From NCBI GenBank assembly GCA_017535315.1, contig JAFXUD010000018.1, positions 1 through 42,296 on the forward strand: DNA of 42,296 nt. The letters run 5' to 3'. The translations under genes were made by a program, and so were the position numbers. Positions within the stretch are counted from its first letter, which is position 1. Each line of letters starts with the position of its first letter. Shown here in pieces: positions 32,469 through 41,172 of the stretch. The notes under the pieces are model-generated. The model made no database searches, was not told where the DNA came from, and was given only the letters and a program-made list of their open reading frames with translations. The stretch is from Victivallales bacterium (GTDB lineage Bacteria > Verrucomicrobiota > Lentisphaeria > Oligosphaerales > Oligosphaeraceae).

Positions 32469-33794
32469 ATGGATGCAATTCTAGTCGATTTCACACGTGA
32501 AGAAGGAGCGATGAAGCCTTTGCATGGCATCAACAACTCGCCTATTCGGTACAATAACAAACTGCCCGAGCTGGAGGACGCGGGCATTCCGTATGTGCGC
32601 CTGCACGACACGGGCGGTGCCTTTGGCGGCACCTATCTAGTCGATATTCCAAACATCTTCCCAAACTTCGACGCAGACGCATCCGACCCAGCCAGCTATG
32701 ACTTTGCCTACACGGATGCCTATTTCCGTACTTTGAACGCCTCGCATCTCAAGATATTCTATCGTTTGGGCGTCACCATCGAAAACCGCTACGACATCAA
32801 GCCGCAACGCATCTATCCTCCGAAGGATTTCCGCAAGTGGGCGGACATCTGCACGGGTATCATCCGACACTACAATGAAGGCTGGGCGAATGGCTTCCAT
32901 TACGGCATCGAGTATTGGGAAATCTGGAATGAACCCGAGTCGCCCGCCATGTGGCAGGGTACACCATCGCAGTTCTACGAGTTTTACGCCACCGCCGCCT
33001 CCATTTTGAAGGAGCGTTTCCCTCTGTTGAAAATCGGCGGCTACGGCGCCAGCGGCTTCTTCGCGACAACACGTCCGAACTGCAACGACATGCGCAAGGG
33101 GTATTTGCGTTTCTTCAATGGTTTTATGGAGTTTATGAAAGCGCATCCGCAGATTCCCTTCGATTTCTTCACTTGGCATCTCTACACAAAGGATCCGCAC
33201 GAAACGGAGAGTCACGCAAACTATGTTCGAAAGCGTCTGGACGAAGCAGGTTTCCCACGTACCGAAAGCATTTTCGGCGAGTGGAACTATGTGGAGCACG
33301 ACACATGCCATGTCGATAAGGCACCGTGGGATTTGATGCGTTCCAGTGCTGGAGCCGCTTTTGTCACGGCGACCTTCGCGTTGCTTCAGAAAGCTCCTGT
33401 TGATAAGGCGCTATTCTACGATGCGATGCCATCGCGTGTCTATTGTGGGCTTTACATGTTCCCCGAACAAAAGGTTTCCAAAACCTACTATGCCTTCAAG
33501 GCGTTCAACGAGCTCTTCAAACTGGGCACTTCTGTCCATACGGAGGCTGGCGAGGCGCAGAACGGCATCTATGCGCTGGCTGCGAAAAACGGAGCAGGGC
33601 AGGGGGCCCTGATGCTGGCAAACCGCCTTTCAAAAATGCAGAAACTTGAATTGAAGTCGATTGGAATGAATGAGAGGCCGACCGTTCTTGTTCTGGATGC
33701 TGACCGTGTCCTGACCGAGGTCAACTGGCTTCTGGATGAAAAAAACATCCTCACCTTGCCTCCTGAATCCATGCTGCTTCTAAGGTGGGCATAG
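32469..33794 (+). CDS. GH39-like glycoside hydrolase (beta-xylosidase/alpha-L-iduronidase type)
   Basis: The 441-residue clan GH-A protein has YWEIWNEPE with E155 as probable acid/base and SIFGEWNY with E271 as probable nucleophile. The N-terminal PLHGINNSP and VRLHDTGG segments fit GH39. A beta-sandwich-like C-terminal part (about 345-441) is also typical. No signal peptide is present, suggesting hydrolysis of imported xyloside- or uronide-containing oligosaccharides. The start at 32469 has only a weak ribosome-binding site. A later in-frame ATG at 32511 has AAGGAG but a spacing of two bases and would remove conserved N-terminal sequence, so the earlier start is preferred. The upstream gene ends 12 bases before, so coupling is likely. 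Confidence 0.85.
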   Translation: MDAILVDFTREEGAMKPLHGINNSPIRYNNKLPELEDAGIPYVRLHDTGGAFGGTYLVDIPNIFPNFDADASDPASYDFAYTDAYFRTLNASHLKIFYRLGVTIENRYDIKPQRIYPPKDFRKWADICTGIIRHYNEGWANGFHYGIEYWEIWNEPESPAMWQGTPSQFYEFYATAASILKERFPLLKIGGYGASGFFATTRPNCNDMRKGYLRFFNGFMEFMKAHPQIPFDFFTWHLYTKDPHETESHANYVRKRLDEAGFPRTESIFGEWNYVEHDTCHVDKAPWDLMRSSAGAAFVTATFALLQKAPVDKALFYDAMPSRVYCGLYMFPEQKVSKTYYAFKAFNELFKLGTSVHTEAGEAQNGIYALAAKNGAGQGALMLANRLSKMQKLELKSIGMNERPTVLVLDADRVLTEVNWLLDEKNILTLPPESMLLLRWA

Positions 33795-33830
33795 CAAAGT
33801 AGTCATTGTTTTTTTCGAATCGTTGTTCCT

Positions 33831-35183
33831 ATGCCTTCAGAACGATTTACCCTCTTCAGTAATCTTGACCTGAAACGTCTGATTGTGCCATTGCTCATTG
33901 AGCAGGCGCTTTTTATGACGGTTGGTGCAGCCGACACGATTATGGTGGCCTCCCTTGGCGAGGTCAGCGTGTCGGCAGTTTCGCTGGTGAATATGTTCAA
34001 CGGCTTCATAGCCAACATCCTTTTTGCCTTGGCGACTGGCGGGGCTGTGGTTGCCTCGCAATCGCTCGGTGCTGGCAATCAGAAGCGTGCCTGCGCAAGT
34101 GCAAAGCAGTTGCTTGCATTGTCTTTCTGTATCACACTTTGCCTGCTGCTGATCTGCCAGGTGTTCTACCGACAGATTATATGGGTGATTTATGGACGTC
34201 TTGAAGCGGATGTTCTGCGGGATGCCATCACCTATTTCCGCATAACGACCTGTGGCTACCCCCTGATATCCATCTACGGTTGCTGCGCGGCTTTATGCCG
34301 TTCGATGAGCAAATCCAAAGTTACGATGTATATCTCCGTCATGAGCAACTGCGTCAATATCGCTGGCAATGCACTGTTGATCTATGTGTTGAAAATGGGT
34401 GTTTCTGGTGCCGCATACGCGACCTTCTTCTCTCGCATCTGCCAGGTCTTTGTCATTCTGGTTGTTTTGGCGGATAGGTCAAAGCCCATCTACATCGACT
34501 TCCGCGAGAAGTTCCGTTTCTCCTTCGACATGGCGAAACGGATTCTCTTCATCGGCATTCCCAATGGCATCGAAAACGGCGTGTTTCAATTGGGACGACT
34601 GCTGGTGGTCGGCCTTATCGCCAAATACGGGACCAAGGAGATTGCGGCGAACGCAGTTGCAAACACGATTGACTACTTCGGCTGTATCGTCGGAAATAGT
34701 TTTGGCCTTGCGATGATAACCGTCATCGGACAGAGTGTCGGGGCAGGTATCAAGGAGCAGGTCGAATACTACGTCAAGAAGATGATGAAATGGTGCTACG
34801 TATGCCATGTCGCCTGGCTTGCTTTGCTGCTTTGCATGACACCCCTCATTCTGAAACTCTTCCATAACGTAACGCCTGAAACCCTTGAAATGGCTTTCAT
34901 CCTTATTCTTATCCACAACGGCTTGGGAATGTTCCTGTGGCCAGCCGCATTTGTCTTTCCGAACGTGCTTCGCGCATCGAATGACGTGCGTTTCACGATG
35001 GTGCTTTCCATCAGCTCGATGTTTTTGGTGCGCATTGGACTAAGTTACATCATGGCGCCGCTTTTCCAAAGCGGAGTCATCGCCGTATGGATTGCGATGA
35101 TCATGGACTGGATTGTCCGTTCCAGTGGCTTTATCATTCGCTACCGTTCCGATGCTTGGGTTTCAAAATCTGGCGTGCATTAA
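33831..35183 (+). CDS. MATE-family multidrug/solute exporter
   Basis: The 450-residue membrane protein has about twelve hydrophobic helices in two related halves. LLIEQALFMTVGAADTIMV and GGAVVASQSLGAGNQKRA in the first half are characteristic of MATE transporters, and FGLAMITVIGQSVGAGIKEQVE repeats the motif in the second half. It would export cationic compounds or other metabolites by H+ or Na+ antiport. It begins 36 bases after the GH39-like gene and may share its transcript; a role in removing a glycan-derived or competitor-derived toxic compound is only a guess. Downstream lies an array of hairpin repeats. Confidence 0.92.
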   Translation: MPSERFTLFSNLDLKRLIVPLLIEQALFMTVGAADTIMVASLGEVSVSAVSLVNMFNGFIANILFALATGGAVVASQSLGAGNQKRACASAKQLLALSFCITLCLLLICQVFYRQIIWVIYGRLEADVLRDAITYFRITTCGYPLISIYGCCAALCRSMSKSKVTMYISVMSNCVNIAGNALLIYVLKMGVSGAAYATFFSRICQVFVILVVLADRSKPIYIDFREKFRFSFDMAKRILFIGIPNGIENGVFQLGRLLVVGLIAKYGTKEIAANAVANTIDYFGCIVGNSFGLAMITVIGQSVGAGIKEQVEYYVKKMMKWCYVCHVAWLALLLCMTPLILKLFHNVTPETLEMAFILILIHNGLGMFLWPAAFVFPNVLRASNDVRFTMVLSISSMFLVRIGLSYIMAPLFQSGVIAVWIAMIMDWIVRSSGFIIRYRSDAWVSKSGVH

Positions 35184-35225
35184 CTGGATTGTAAATAAGG
35201 AGGAGGGGATTATATTATTCTTAAA

Positions 35226-35590
35226 GGGACGAGAGGGACTGGAGCGACGGGAGCGACGCAAGGGGCTTGTTTTTTTTCATGCCACTTGCGTCGCAATGTG
35301 CATGTTTTTTCATGCCACTTGCGTCGCTCCCGTCGCTCCCGTCGCTCATGTCCCTGTTAAAAAGTGTTCTTAAATTTTGGGGACGGGAGGGACTTGAGGG
35401 ACAGGAGCGACGCAAGGGGCTTGTTTTTTTTCATGCCACTTGCGTCGCTCCCGTCGCTCCCGTCCCTCATGTCCCTGTTAAAAAGTGTTTTTAAATTTTG
35501 GGCACAGGAGCATCGCAAGGTGCATGTTTTTTTTTATGCCACTTGCGTCGCTCCCGTCCCTCCCGTCCCTCATGTCCCTGTAAAAAAGAG
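35226..35590. repeat. Tandem array of three hairpin-forming units between the MATE and phosphate-transporter genes
   Basis: Three related units cover 35226-35380, 35381-35500 and 35501-35590. Each has a purine-rich arm of degenerate GGAGCGACG repeats, a GGGCTTG- or GGTGCATG-type element with a long T tract, CATGCCACTTGCGTCGCTCC, pyrimidine-rich CCGTCGCTCC repeats, and CATGTCCCTGTTAAAAAGTGTT. In unit 1 the arms 35241-35262 and 35318-35339 are perfectly complementary over 22 bp. Unit 1 also contains an extra CATGCCACTTGCGTCGC copy. This fills most of the 434-base gap; no promoter was identified in it. Confidence 0.9.
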
Positions 35591-35617
35591 ATTTTCCCCC
35601 CCAGATATCGCACACAA

Positions 35618-38080
35618 ATGAAAACTCCTGGTTGGTGTATTTTTTTTCTATCATTTTTGAGTGCAGCCATGCTGTCACTGATGGTGGGATGTGGCAATGT
35701 TGAGGAAAAGACGCCTGATGTGATTTCCGTGATGGATGGCGCCTCGCAGACGGCCAAGGCGGGGGAGATGTGCGAGGAGGAGTTGCTTGTTCTGGTGCGT
35801 GGCGCAAAACGGCGCGGCAAGCTGGGCGGTGCCGTGAACCGTCATCCTGCCGTCGGCGTGAAGGTACGAATCTCCTCTTCATCGACAGGAGCCTTTGCCG
35901 AGCCATCGGAGGGATTGACGGACAAGGGAGGCAATTTCCGCTGCAAGCTTCATTTGGCTCGACAGTTTGGCGACCAGTATTTTGTGATTGATTGTCCTGA
36001 TTTTCCCGATGTGAAGCCATTCTACGTCCATACTGTTGCAGGCGTCACGATAAAGGGAGCCAACCAGGAGACTATCGCGGGGGACGACCTGCCCGAGCCA
36101 ATCCAGCTTTTGATTACGGATGACGAAGGCAAGCCGATTGCAAATATGCCCGTCAACTTCAAAATCTCAAAGGGCAGTGAAAAGGCAAAGCTGAGCAGTG
36201 CCAGGGTGATTTCCGATGCAACGGGGCATGCCAGCGTCGGTCTGCACACGGACGACGATTTTACTGGCGCGTATGAGGTGATTGCGGAGGTTGGCGAGGA
36301 AGGTGCCAGGACGCGTGGCATCTCCATCAGGGTGCTGGCCATCAACCGCCTGAACATCATCATCGGAATCCTGGGCGGCTTGGGTATCTTCATCTTCGGA
36401 ATGTCACTCATGAGCGAAGGTCTGCAGCAGCTTGCAGGGGATAAGCTGAAGGGACTTCTCCAGATGTTCACCAGCAACCAATTCAAGGCAATGATGGCAG
36501 GGCTTGTGGTCACCTCTCTGATTCAGTCCTCTGGTGCGTGTACCGTCATGGTCGTCGGTTTTGTAAATGCCGCTTTGCTGAATCTGGAGCAGGCCATCGG
36601 CATCATCTTCGGTGCCTCCATCGGTACAACCATCACTGCGCAGATGGTCTCCTTCAGGCTGGACAATCTCGCATTGCCATCCATCGCAGTCGGCGTGGTC
36701 TGCCTGCTCTTGGCAAAGAAGTCCCGCTCCAAGGGGATTGCATCCACGATTCTTGGTTTTGGGCTGCTTTTCTACGGCATGATGACGATGTCCGCCGAGT
36801 TGAAGACGATTTCCCAATTCCCCACCTTCATGTCCTATTTTCAGATGTTTGACTGCACGCCGAAAGGCAGTTCCAATATCATGCCCTTCTGGAATGTCAT
36901 CTGCACCATTGTCGTAGGGGTGATTATGACCATCATCGTGCAATCCAGTTCAGCCACAGTCGGTCTTGCCATTGCCATGGCGGATAGCGGGTTGCTCAAT
37001 TTCTACACATCCATACCCTTCATCTTCGGGTGCAACATCGGCTCCACGGTCACGGGCCTGTTTGCAGCGCTGAATACGAATCGCGCCTCCAAGCAGGCGG
37101 CAGTTGCAGCGACGCTACACAAGATACTGGGTGTGCTGATCATGATGCCTTTGCTCTACATCAACATTCAGGCGCGTCCCATCTTCCTGCAGTTGGCTGA
37201 CGTGCTGACACCAGGGGATGTGTTCGCTTTTGTCCCCGAAAACATCGGGCGCCATCTGGCCAATGCGCATACCTTGTTCAATATCTTCAACGTTGTTTTG
37301 TTCCTGCCCTTTATCAAGCTCCTTGCGTGGATATCGAAGATTGTCGTTCCCGAACGGGCGAATGGGGAAGAGGCAAAGGACAGCATCTGCCATCTAGAAC
37401 AGCGATTGCTCAACACGCCATCTGCCGCGCTGGCGCAGGTTTTCAATGCCATCCTGAGCATGACCGAGGTGGCAATGGACCTGACCAGCAAGAGCATCCA
37501 TTCAATCGCCTACACCAATGAGGCAAATGAAGAGGAGGAGATAGAGCATATTGAAGAGCGAATCGACAATGCTCAACATGCCATCATCGACTATCTGGTA
37601 CTGCTGACGAGGCGCAACTTGAACATCACCCAGTCGGCATCCATTCCCATCTTCATGCACTGCGTTAACGACATTGAGCGCATTGGCGACCGTGCGGTGA
37701 ACATCTATCAACTATTGCCCCCGATGAAGGCGAAGGAACTCTCCTTCTCCGCGCAGGCCGTGGCGGAAATCGTGGAAATAAATGAGCATCTGAACAAGAT
37801 GAAGAACCTGCTGACGGATGGTCTGCGCAACAAGAACATGGATGAGATACAAAAGGTGCTTGCCATGAACGCGGAGGTCAAGTTCATGACGGCGCGCTTT
37901 GAACGCAGCCATGAAGCCCGCCTGAAGGCATTGGACTGCACTGTGGAGAAAGGAGTCGTCTTCGTGGAACTTCTCTCCAATCTGGAGCGCATCTCCGCGC
38001 ATCTTGGCAACATCGCCGAGCGCGCAAACGAGATATTGCCGCATAGCGTCAGTTTCAATACGGCGAATACCAGAAAGTAG
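35618..38080 (+). CDS. Na+/Pi cotransporter fusion: lipoprotein-like N-terminus, Ig-like domains, Na/Pi-II core, PhoU-like C-terminus
   Basis: The frame is open from 35498, but that part is the hairpin array; the ATG at 35618 begins MKTPGW and a lipoprotein-type signal ending LMVGC (Cys25), giving 820 residues. Residues about 30-245 hold two beta domains of Ig/Big_1 type (GVKVRISSSS...EGLTDKGGNFRCK and PIQLLITDDEGKPIANMPVNFKI...SDATGHASVGLHTDD). Residues about 248-575 are the Na/Pi-II (NptA-like) membrane core with the paired motifs QSSGACTV (Q303) and QSSSATVG (Q442). Residues about 600-805 form a helical PhoU-like region. The core and PhoU parts are the known layout for phosphate uptake with regulation; the extracytoplasmic Ig-like and lipoprotein portion is unusual. 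Confidence 0.88.
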   Translation: MKTPGWCIFFLSFLSAAMLSLMVGCGNVEEKTPDVISVMDGASQTAKAGEMCEEELLVLVRGAKRRGKLGGAVNRHPAVGVKVRISSSSTGAFAEPSEGLTDKGGNFRCKLHLARQFGDQYFVIDCPDFPDVKPFYVHTVAGVTIKGANQETIAGDDLPEPIQLLITDDEGKPIANMPVNFKISKGSEKAKLSSARVISDATGHASVGLHTDDDFTGAYEVIAEVGEEGARTRGISIRVLAINRLNIIIGILGGLGIFIFGMSLMSEGLQQLAGDKLKGLLQMFTSNQFKAMMAGLVVTSLIQSSGACTVMVVGFVNAALLNLEQAIGIIFGASIGTTITAQMVSFRLDNLALPSIAVGVVCLLLAKKSRSKGIASTILGFGLLFYGMMTMSAELKTISQFPTFMSYFQMFDCTPKGSSNIMPFWNVICTIVVGVIMTIIVQSSSATVGLAIAMADSGLLNFYTSIPFIFGCNIGSTVTGLFAALNTNRASKQAAVAATLHKILGVLIMMPLLYINIQARPIFLQLADVLTPGDVFAFVPENIGRHLANAHTLFNIFNVVLFLPFIKLLAWISKIVVPERANGEEAKDSICHLEQRLLNTPSAALAQVFNAILSMTEVAMDLTSKSIHSIAYTNEANEEEEIEHIEERIDNAQHAIIDYLVLLTRRNLNITQSASIPIFMHCVNDIERIGDRAVNIYQLLPPMKAKELSFSAQAVAEIVEINEHLNKMKNLLTDGLRNKNMDEIQKVLAMNAEVKFMTARFERSHEARLKALDCTVEKGVVFVELLSNLERISAHLGNIAERANEILPHSVSFNTANTRK

Positions 38081-38128
38081 AATTGTACTGCTGTGTGTTT
38101 TAACAACCATCCAGGAGTCTTCTGAACC

Positions 38129-38983
38129 ATGTCGAAGTTGCATATTCTAATCACAGGGGGCAAGGGGATGTTGGGGCGTACCTTGCAGCGGGTGCTGGCA
38201 GAACACCGTATCACGGTGGCGGATTTGCCAGATTGGGACATCACGGATGCCGCTGTCTTTGATGCTCAACTTGCGACTGTCACCCCCGACGTGGTCATTC
38301 ACTGTGCCGCCATGACGGCCGTTGACAAGTGCGAGAGCGATGTGGATTTGGCTTACAAACTCAATGCAGTCGGCAGTGGCAATGTGGCAGCTTCATGCCA
38401 TCGCCATGGAATCAGGCTCATTGCCATTTCCACGGACTACGTGTTCGGTGGCGAACTGGACAGGCCCTACCATGAGTTCGATGTCGCAGGAGGAGCGCAC
38501 ACCATTTATGGACTGAGCAAGTTTGCGGGCGAGGAGCTGATACGCAGGCATTGCCCGAACCATCTTATCTGCCGAATCTCCTGGTTGTACGGACCAGGCG
38601 GACCGAGTTTTGTGCATACCATGCTGAAATTGGCGGATGGCACCCGTCCGCAGTTGAAGGTGGTGAACGACCAGATTGGCAATCCGACGTCAACGTGGGC
38701 TGTTGCCGAGCATCTCGCCATTTTTCTGCAACACCCCGAATTGGTCGGGACATTTCATCTGACCTGCGAAGGGGAAGCCACCTGGTTTGAGTTTGCGCAG
38801 GAGATTTTCCGCAATGCGGGTGTGACGCAGGAAGTCATCCCATGCACGACGGATGAGTACCCGCGTCCAGCACCGCGTCCCCATAATTCCCGCTTGGAAA
38901 AGCGGATGCTGCGCCTTTGCGCTCTTCCTCCCATGCCCGATTGGCACGATGCCTTGAAAGAGTTTTTTGCAAGAGGAATTTAA
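38129..38983 (+). CDS. rfbD: dTDP-4-dehydrorhamnose reductase-like protein
   Basis: The 284-residue extended SDR has GGKGMLG (residues 10-16), HCAAMTAVDKCE (59-69), the catalytic STDYVF (101-106) with YGLSK (Y127, K131), RISWLYG and, at the end, RPHNSRL, all diagnostic of RfbD/RmlD proteins. The reaction is NADPH-dependent reduction of dTDP-4-dehydro-L-rhamnose to dTDP-L-rhamnose for cell-surface glycans. AGGAG precedes the ATG by about eleven bases. It stands alone: rfbA, rfbB and rfbC are not in the window. Assignment to RmlD is strong; a related nucleotide-sugar reductase cannot be ruled out. Confidence 0.88.
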   Translation: MSKLHILITGGKGMLGRTLQRVLAEHRITVADLPDWDITDAAVFDAQLATVTPDVVIHCAAMTAVDKCESDVDLAYKLNAVGSGNVAASCHRHGIRLIAISTDYVFGGELDRPYHEFDVAGGAHTIYGLSKFAGEELIRRHCPNHLICRISWLYGPGGPSFVHTMLKLADGTRPQLKVVNDQIGNPTSTWAVAEHLAIFLQHPELVGTFHLTCEGEATWFEFAQEIFRNAGVTQEVIPCTTDEYPRPAPRPHNSRLEKRMLRLCALPPMPDWHDALKEFFARGI

Positions 38984-39011
38984 TGAGTTACTTGAAAGGG
39001 ATTGGTAAATC

Positions 39012-40094
39012 ATGGAGACTTTAGCCACCTTTGACATTGTTGCGGACAGCAAAAACTGCCGCAATTCGGAAGGTTCGTTTATCACGCTGAAGAGCGGGCG
39101 CATTCTTTATATCTATACCCGTTATTTGGCGGGGAATGGCAGAGATGATGATGTGGCGGATCTGGGTTCCTGCTATTCGGATGACGATGGCATGAGCTGG
39201 AAGCTGGGGGATATCGTCGTCCATCACAAGGAAGATGATGTGAACATCATGAGCGTTTCCCTCCTGCGTCTGAAGGATGACCGCATCATGCTGTTGTACT
39301 TGCGTAAAAGTCTGGCATCGGATGGTTCCATCTATTGCATGCCCTGGTGCCGTTTTTCATCTGACGAGGCGCAGAGCTGGTCGGAGCCTGTTTCATGTTT
39401 CCGTTACAACGGCTATTATGTCGTGAACAATGATCGTCTGGTTCAGCTTTCGGATGGGCGAATCGCATTTTGTACGAGCTTGCATATCTGGAGGTGGACG
39501 GGTGCTCGGAACTACAATCCCGCCATCTCCATCTTCTGTTATTCCGATGATGGAGGCCAAAGCTGGCTTCAAAGTCCAGAGATGGTGTTCCCAGCCGTGG
39601 AATCAGGGAGCAAGGTCGGCTGGCAGGAGCCAGGGGTTGTGGAACTAGCCCCCCATGAACTGATGATGTGGCTTCGCACCGACCTCGGCCACCAATATCT
39701 GAGTTTTTCGCATGATGACGGGATGAGTTGGAGCATTCCGCGGCCTGGGCTGGCTTTCCGCAGCCCGACCTCGCCGATGTCGCTGAAGCGTGATCCGACG
39801 GACCAGTCCCTGGTGGCCATTTGGGATGACCAGCGGCCTGTCTGGGGGAATGTCGTGCCAAATGATGTCAAGATGATGGATCGCAGGCCGCTGGTTCTGG
39901 CGCGAAGCTACGACAATGGCAAGAGTTGGTGCGAGCACCAGCTACTTGAAAACGAGCCACACCATGGCTATTGTTACACGTCCATGCATTTTCACCATGA
40001 CAAACTGATAATCGCCTATTGCTGCGGTCTGCATAAAGATGGTCACAATTGTCTGATGGACAGTCGAATACGAGTCTTGAACAACAAACATTAA
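39012..40094 (+). CDS. Sialidase/neuraminidase-superfamily protein (five Asp-boxes), no signal peptide
   Basis: The 360-residue six-bladed beta-propeller carries five Asp-box repeats: SDDDGMSW (56-63), SSDEAQSW (116-123, degenerate), SDDGGQSW (178-185), SHDDGMSW (233-240) and SYDNGKSW (299-306). Arginines in the early RNSEGS and the WLRTDLG segments may belong to the active-site triad, but the triad was not verified. Without a signal peptide it would be intracellular. Many proteins of this type in PVC bacteria are annotated as exo-alpha-sialidase without biochemical proof, so another sugar-acid substrate is possible. The MDR oxidoreductase gene begins nine bases after its stop, so they are probably one transcript. 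Confidence 0.8.
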   Translation: METLATFDIVADSKNCRNSEGSFITLKSGRILYIYTRYLAGNGRDDDVADLGSCYSDDDGMSWKLGDIVVHHKEDDVNIMSVSLLRLKDDRIMLLYLRKSLASDGSIYCMPWCRFSSDEAQSWSEPVSCFRYNGYYVVNNDRLVQLSDGRIAFCTSLHIWRWTGARNYNPAISIFCYSDDGGQSWLQSPEMVFPAVESGSKVGWQEPGVVELAPHELMMWLRTDLGHQYLSFSHDDGMSWSIPRPGLAFRSPTSPMSLKRDPTDQSLVAIWDDQRPVWGNVVPNDVKMMDRRPLVLARSYDNGKSWCEHQLLENEPHHGYCYTSMHFHHDKLIIAYCCGLHKDGHNCLMDSRIRVLNNKH

Positions 40095-40103
40095 GGTGTC
40101 GTT

Positions 40104-41138
40104 ATGAAGAACAAAATCATCTATTTTCCCGCCAAGGAACAAGCCGATTTGAAGGAAACGGAGTTTGAACCCAAACTGGAGGCCGATCAGATTTTTCTGC
40201 GCTGTGAATGCTCTGCCATCAGCGCAGGCACGGAATTGGCGAACTACCATGCGTTGCCGAATACGTCTCCCACTGGATACCGCGGCATGGAATATGCGGA
40301 TTTAAGCAAGGGGTTTCCATTTTACCCAGGATATAGTTCCGTCGGCATCATCGAGGAACTGGGAGCCGATGTTAAGGGGTACAAGGTTGGGCAGCGCGTT
40401 ATCATCATCGAAGGCGGCCATAGGCTTTACACCATACGCCCTGCAAACAAACTGTATCCTGTTTCGGACAATGTTTCACCAGAGGATGCGGCATTTGCCT
40501 TCATCAGTGTATTCCCCTGTCTTGGAGTGCGCAAACTCCAGATTCAACTGGGAGAAGCCTGTATGATTGCAGGTCTTGGAATTCTTGGGCTATTTGCCGT
40601 GCAGTTCGCCAAACTCTCTGGTGCGGCGCCTGTGCTTGCTTGCGACATGTCCCCCGAACGCCGTGAACTGGCTCTGAAACTGGGTGCGGACGCGGTTTTC
40701 GACCCGTCAGATCCTGATTTCATCCAGAAGGTTCTGGATGCAACGGACGGCAAGGGACCTGATGCCGTAGTAGAGGTTACGGGACGGATCGAGGCTCTTC
40801 AGCAGGCATTGGAATACATTGCCTGGGAAGGACGCATCTCCCTCTTGGGCTGCACGCGCATTTCGGACAAGTTCATTGACTTCTACAAGTATGTTCACAA
40901 GCGCGGCATCACACTGATTGGAAGCCATAACCATACGCGTCCAGGAGTTGAGTCACGGCCTGGTCAATGGACGATTCCAGACGACTTCCGTACATTCATG
41001 CGCCTAGTGGGTTCAAAACGGCTTCAGGTAGCTCCCATGATCAACCGTGTGGTGCGCCCTGAAGATGCATCGGCCATCTACCATGAACTAGGCTTCTCGA
41101 AGAACCCACCTGTCGGAATACTCATTGACTGGAGATAG
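40104..41138 (+). CDS. Medium-chain dehydrogenase/reductase without classical catalytic zinc ligands
   Basis: The 344-residue MDR protein has the Rossmann segment MIAGLGILGLFAVQFAKLSGA (about 153-173) and the usual two-domain order. At the position of the catalytic-zinc Cys it has SAISAGTE (S40 before AGTE), and the usual PGHE is YPGYSS (Y77 instead of His). The normal zinc site therefore appears absent, as in the SAISAGTE subgroup of MDR proteins. It would be an NAD(P)-dependent dehydrogenase of a sugar or sugar-derived substrate (inference from context). AAGGTG precedes the ATG, and the gene follows the sialidase-like gene after nine bases. It converges on the C45-like gene with a hairpin between. 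Confidence 0.85.
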   Translation: MKNKIIYFPAKEQADLKETEFEPKLEADQIFLRCECSAISAGTELANYHALPNTSPTGYRGMEYADLSKGFPFYPGYSSVGIIEELGADVKGYKVGQRVIIIEGGHRLYTIRPANKLYPVSDNVSPEDAAFAFISVFPCLGVRKLQIQLGEACMIAGLGILGLFAVQFAKLSGAAPVLACDMSPERRELALKLGADAVFDPSDPDFIQKVLDATDGKGPDAVVEVTGRIEALQQALEYIAWEGRISLLGCTRISDKFIDFYKYVHKRGITLIGSHNHTRPGVESRPGQWTIPDDFRTFMRLVGSKRLQVAPMINRVVRPEDASAIYHELGFSKNPPVGILIDWR

Positions 41139-41152
41139 GGATAACTTGGAGG

Positions 41153-41172
41153 GAGGGGGATTAATTCCCCTC
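41153..41172. terminator. Palindrome overlapping the stop of the C45-like gene, possible bidirectional terminator
   Basis: GAGGGGGATTAATTCCCCTC is a near-perfect palindrome (one G-T pair) between the stop codons of convergent genes; the minus-strand stop TAA lies inside it. No long U-tract follows in either direction, so the function is tentative. Confidence 0.4.

Noticed and set aside
35226-35590. CRISPR array
   Set aside because: Units are long, unequal and themselves palindromic with minisatellite arms; there are no short identical repeats with unique spacers and no cas genes.
35113-35621. Short overlapping plus-strand frames with VAPVAPV-like repeats before the phosphate transporter
   Set aside because: Several frames are open only because the hairpin array is a low-complexity repeat; none has a start signal or conserved domain.
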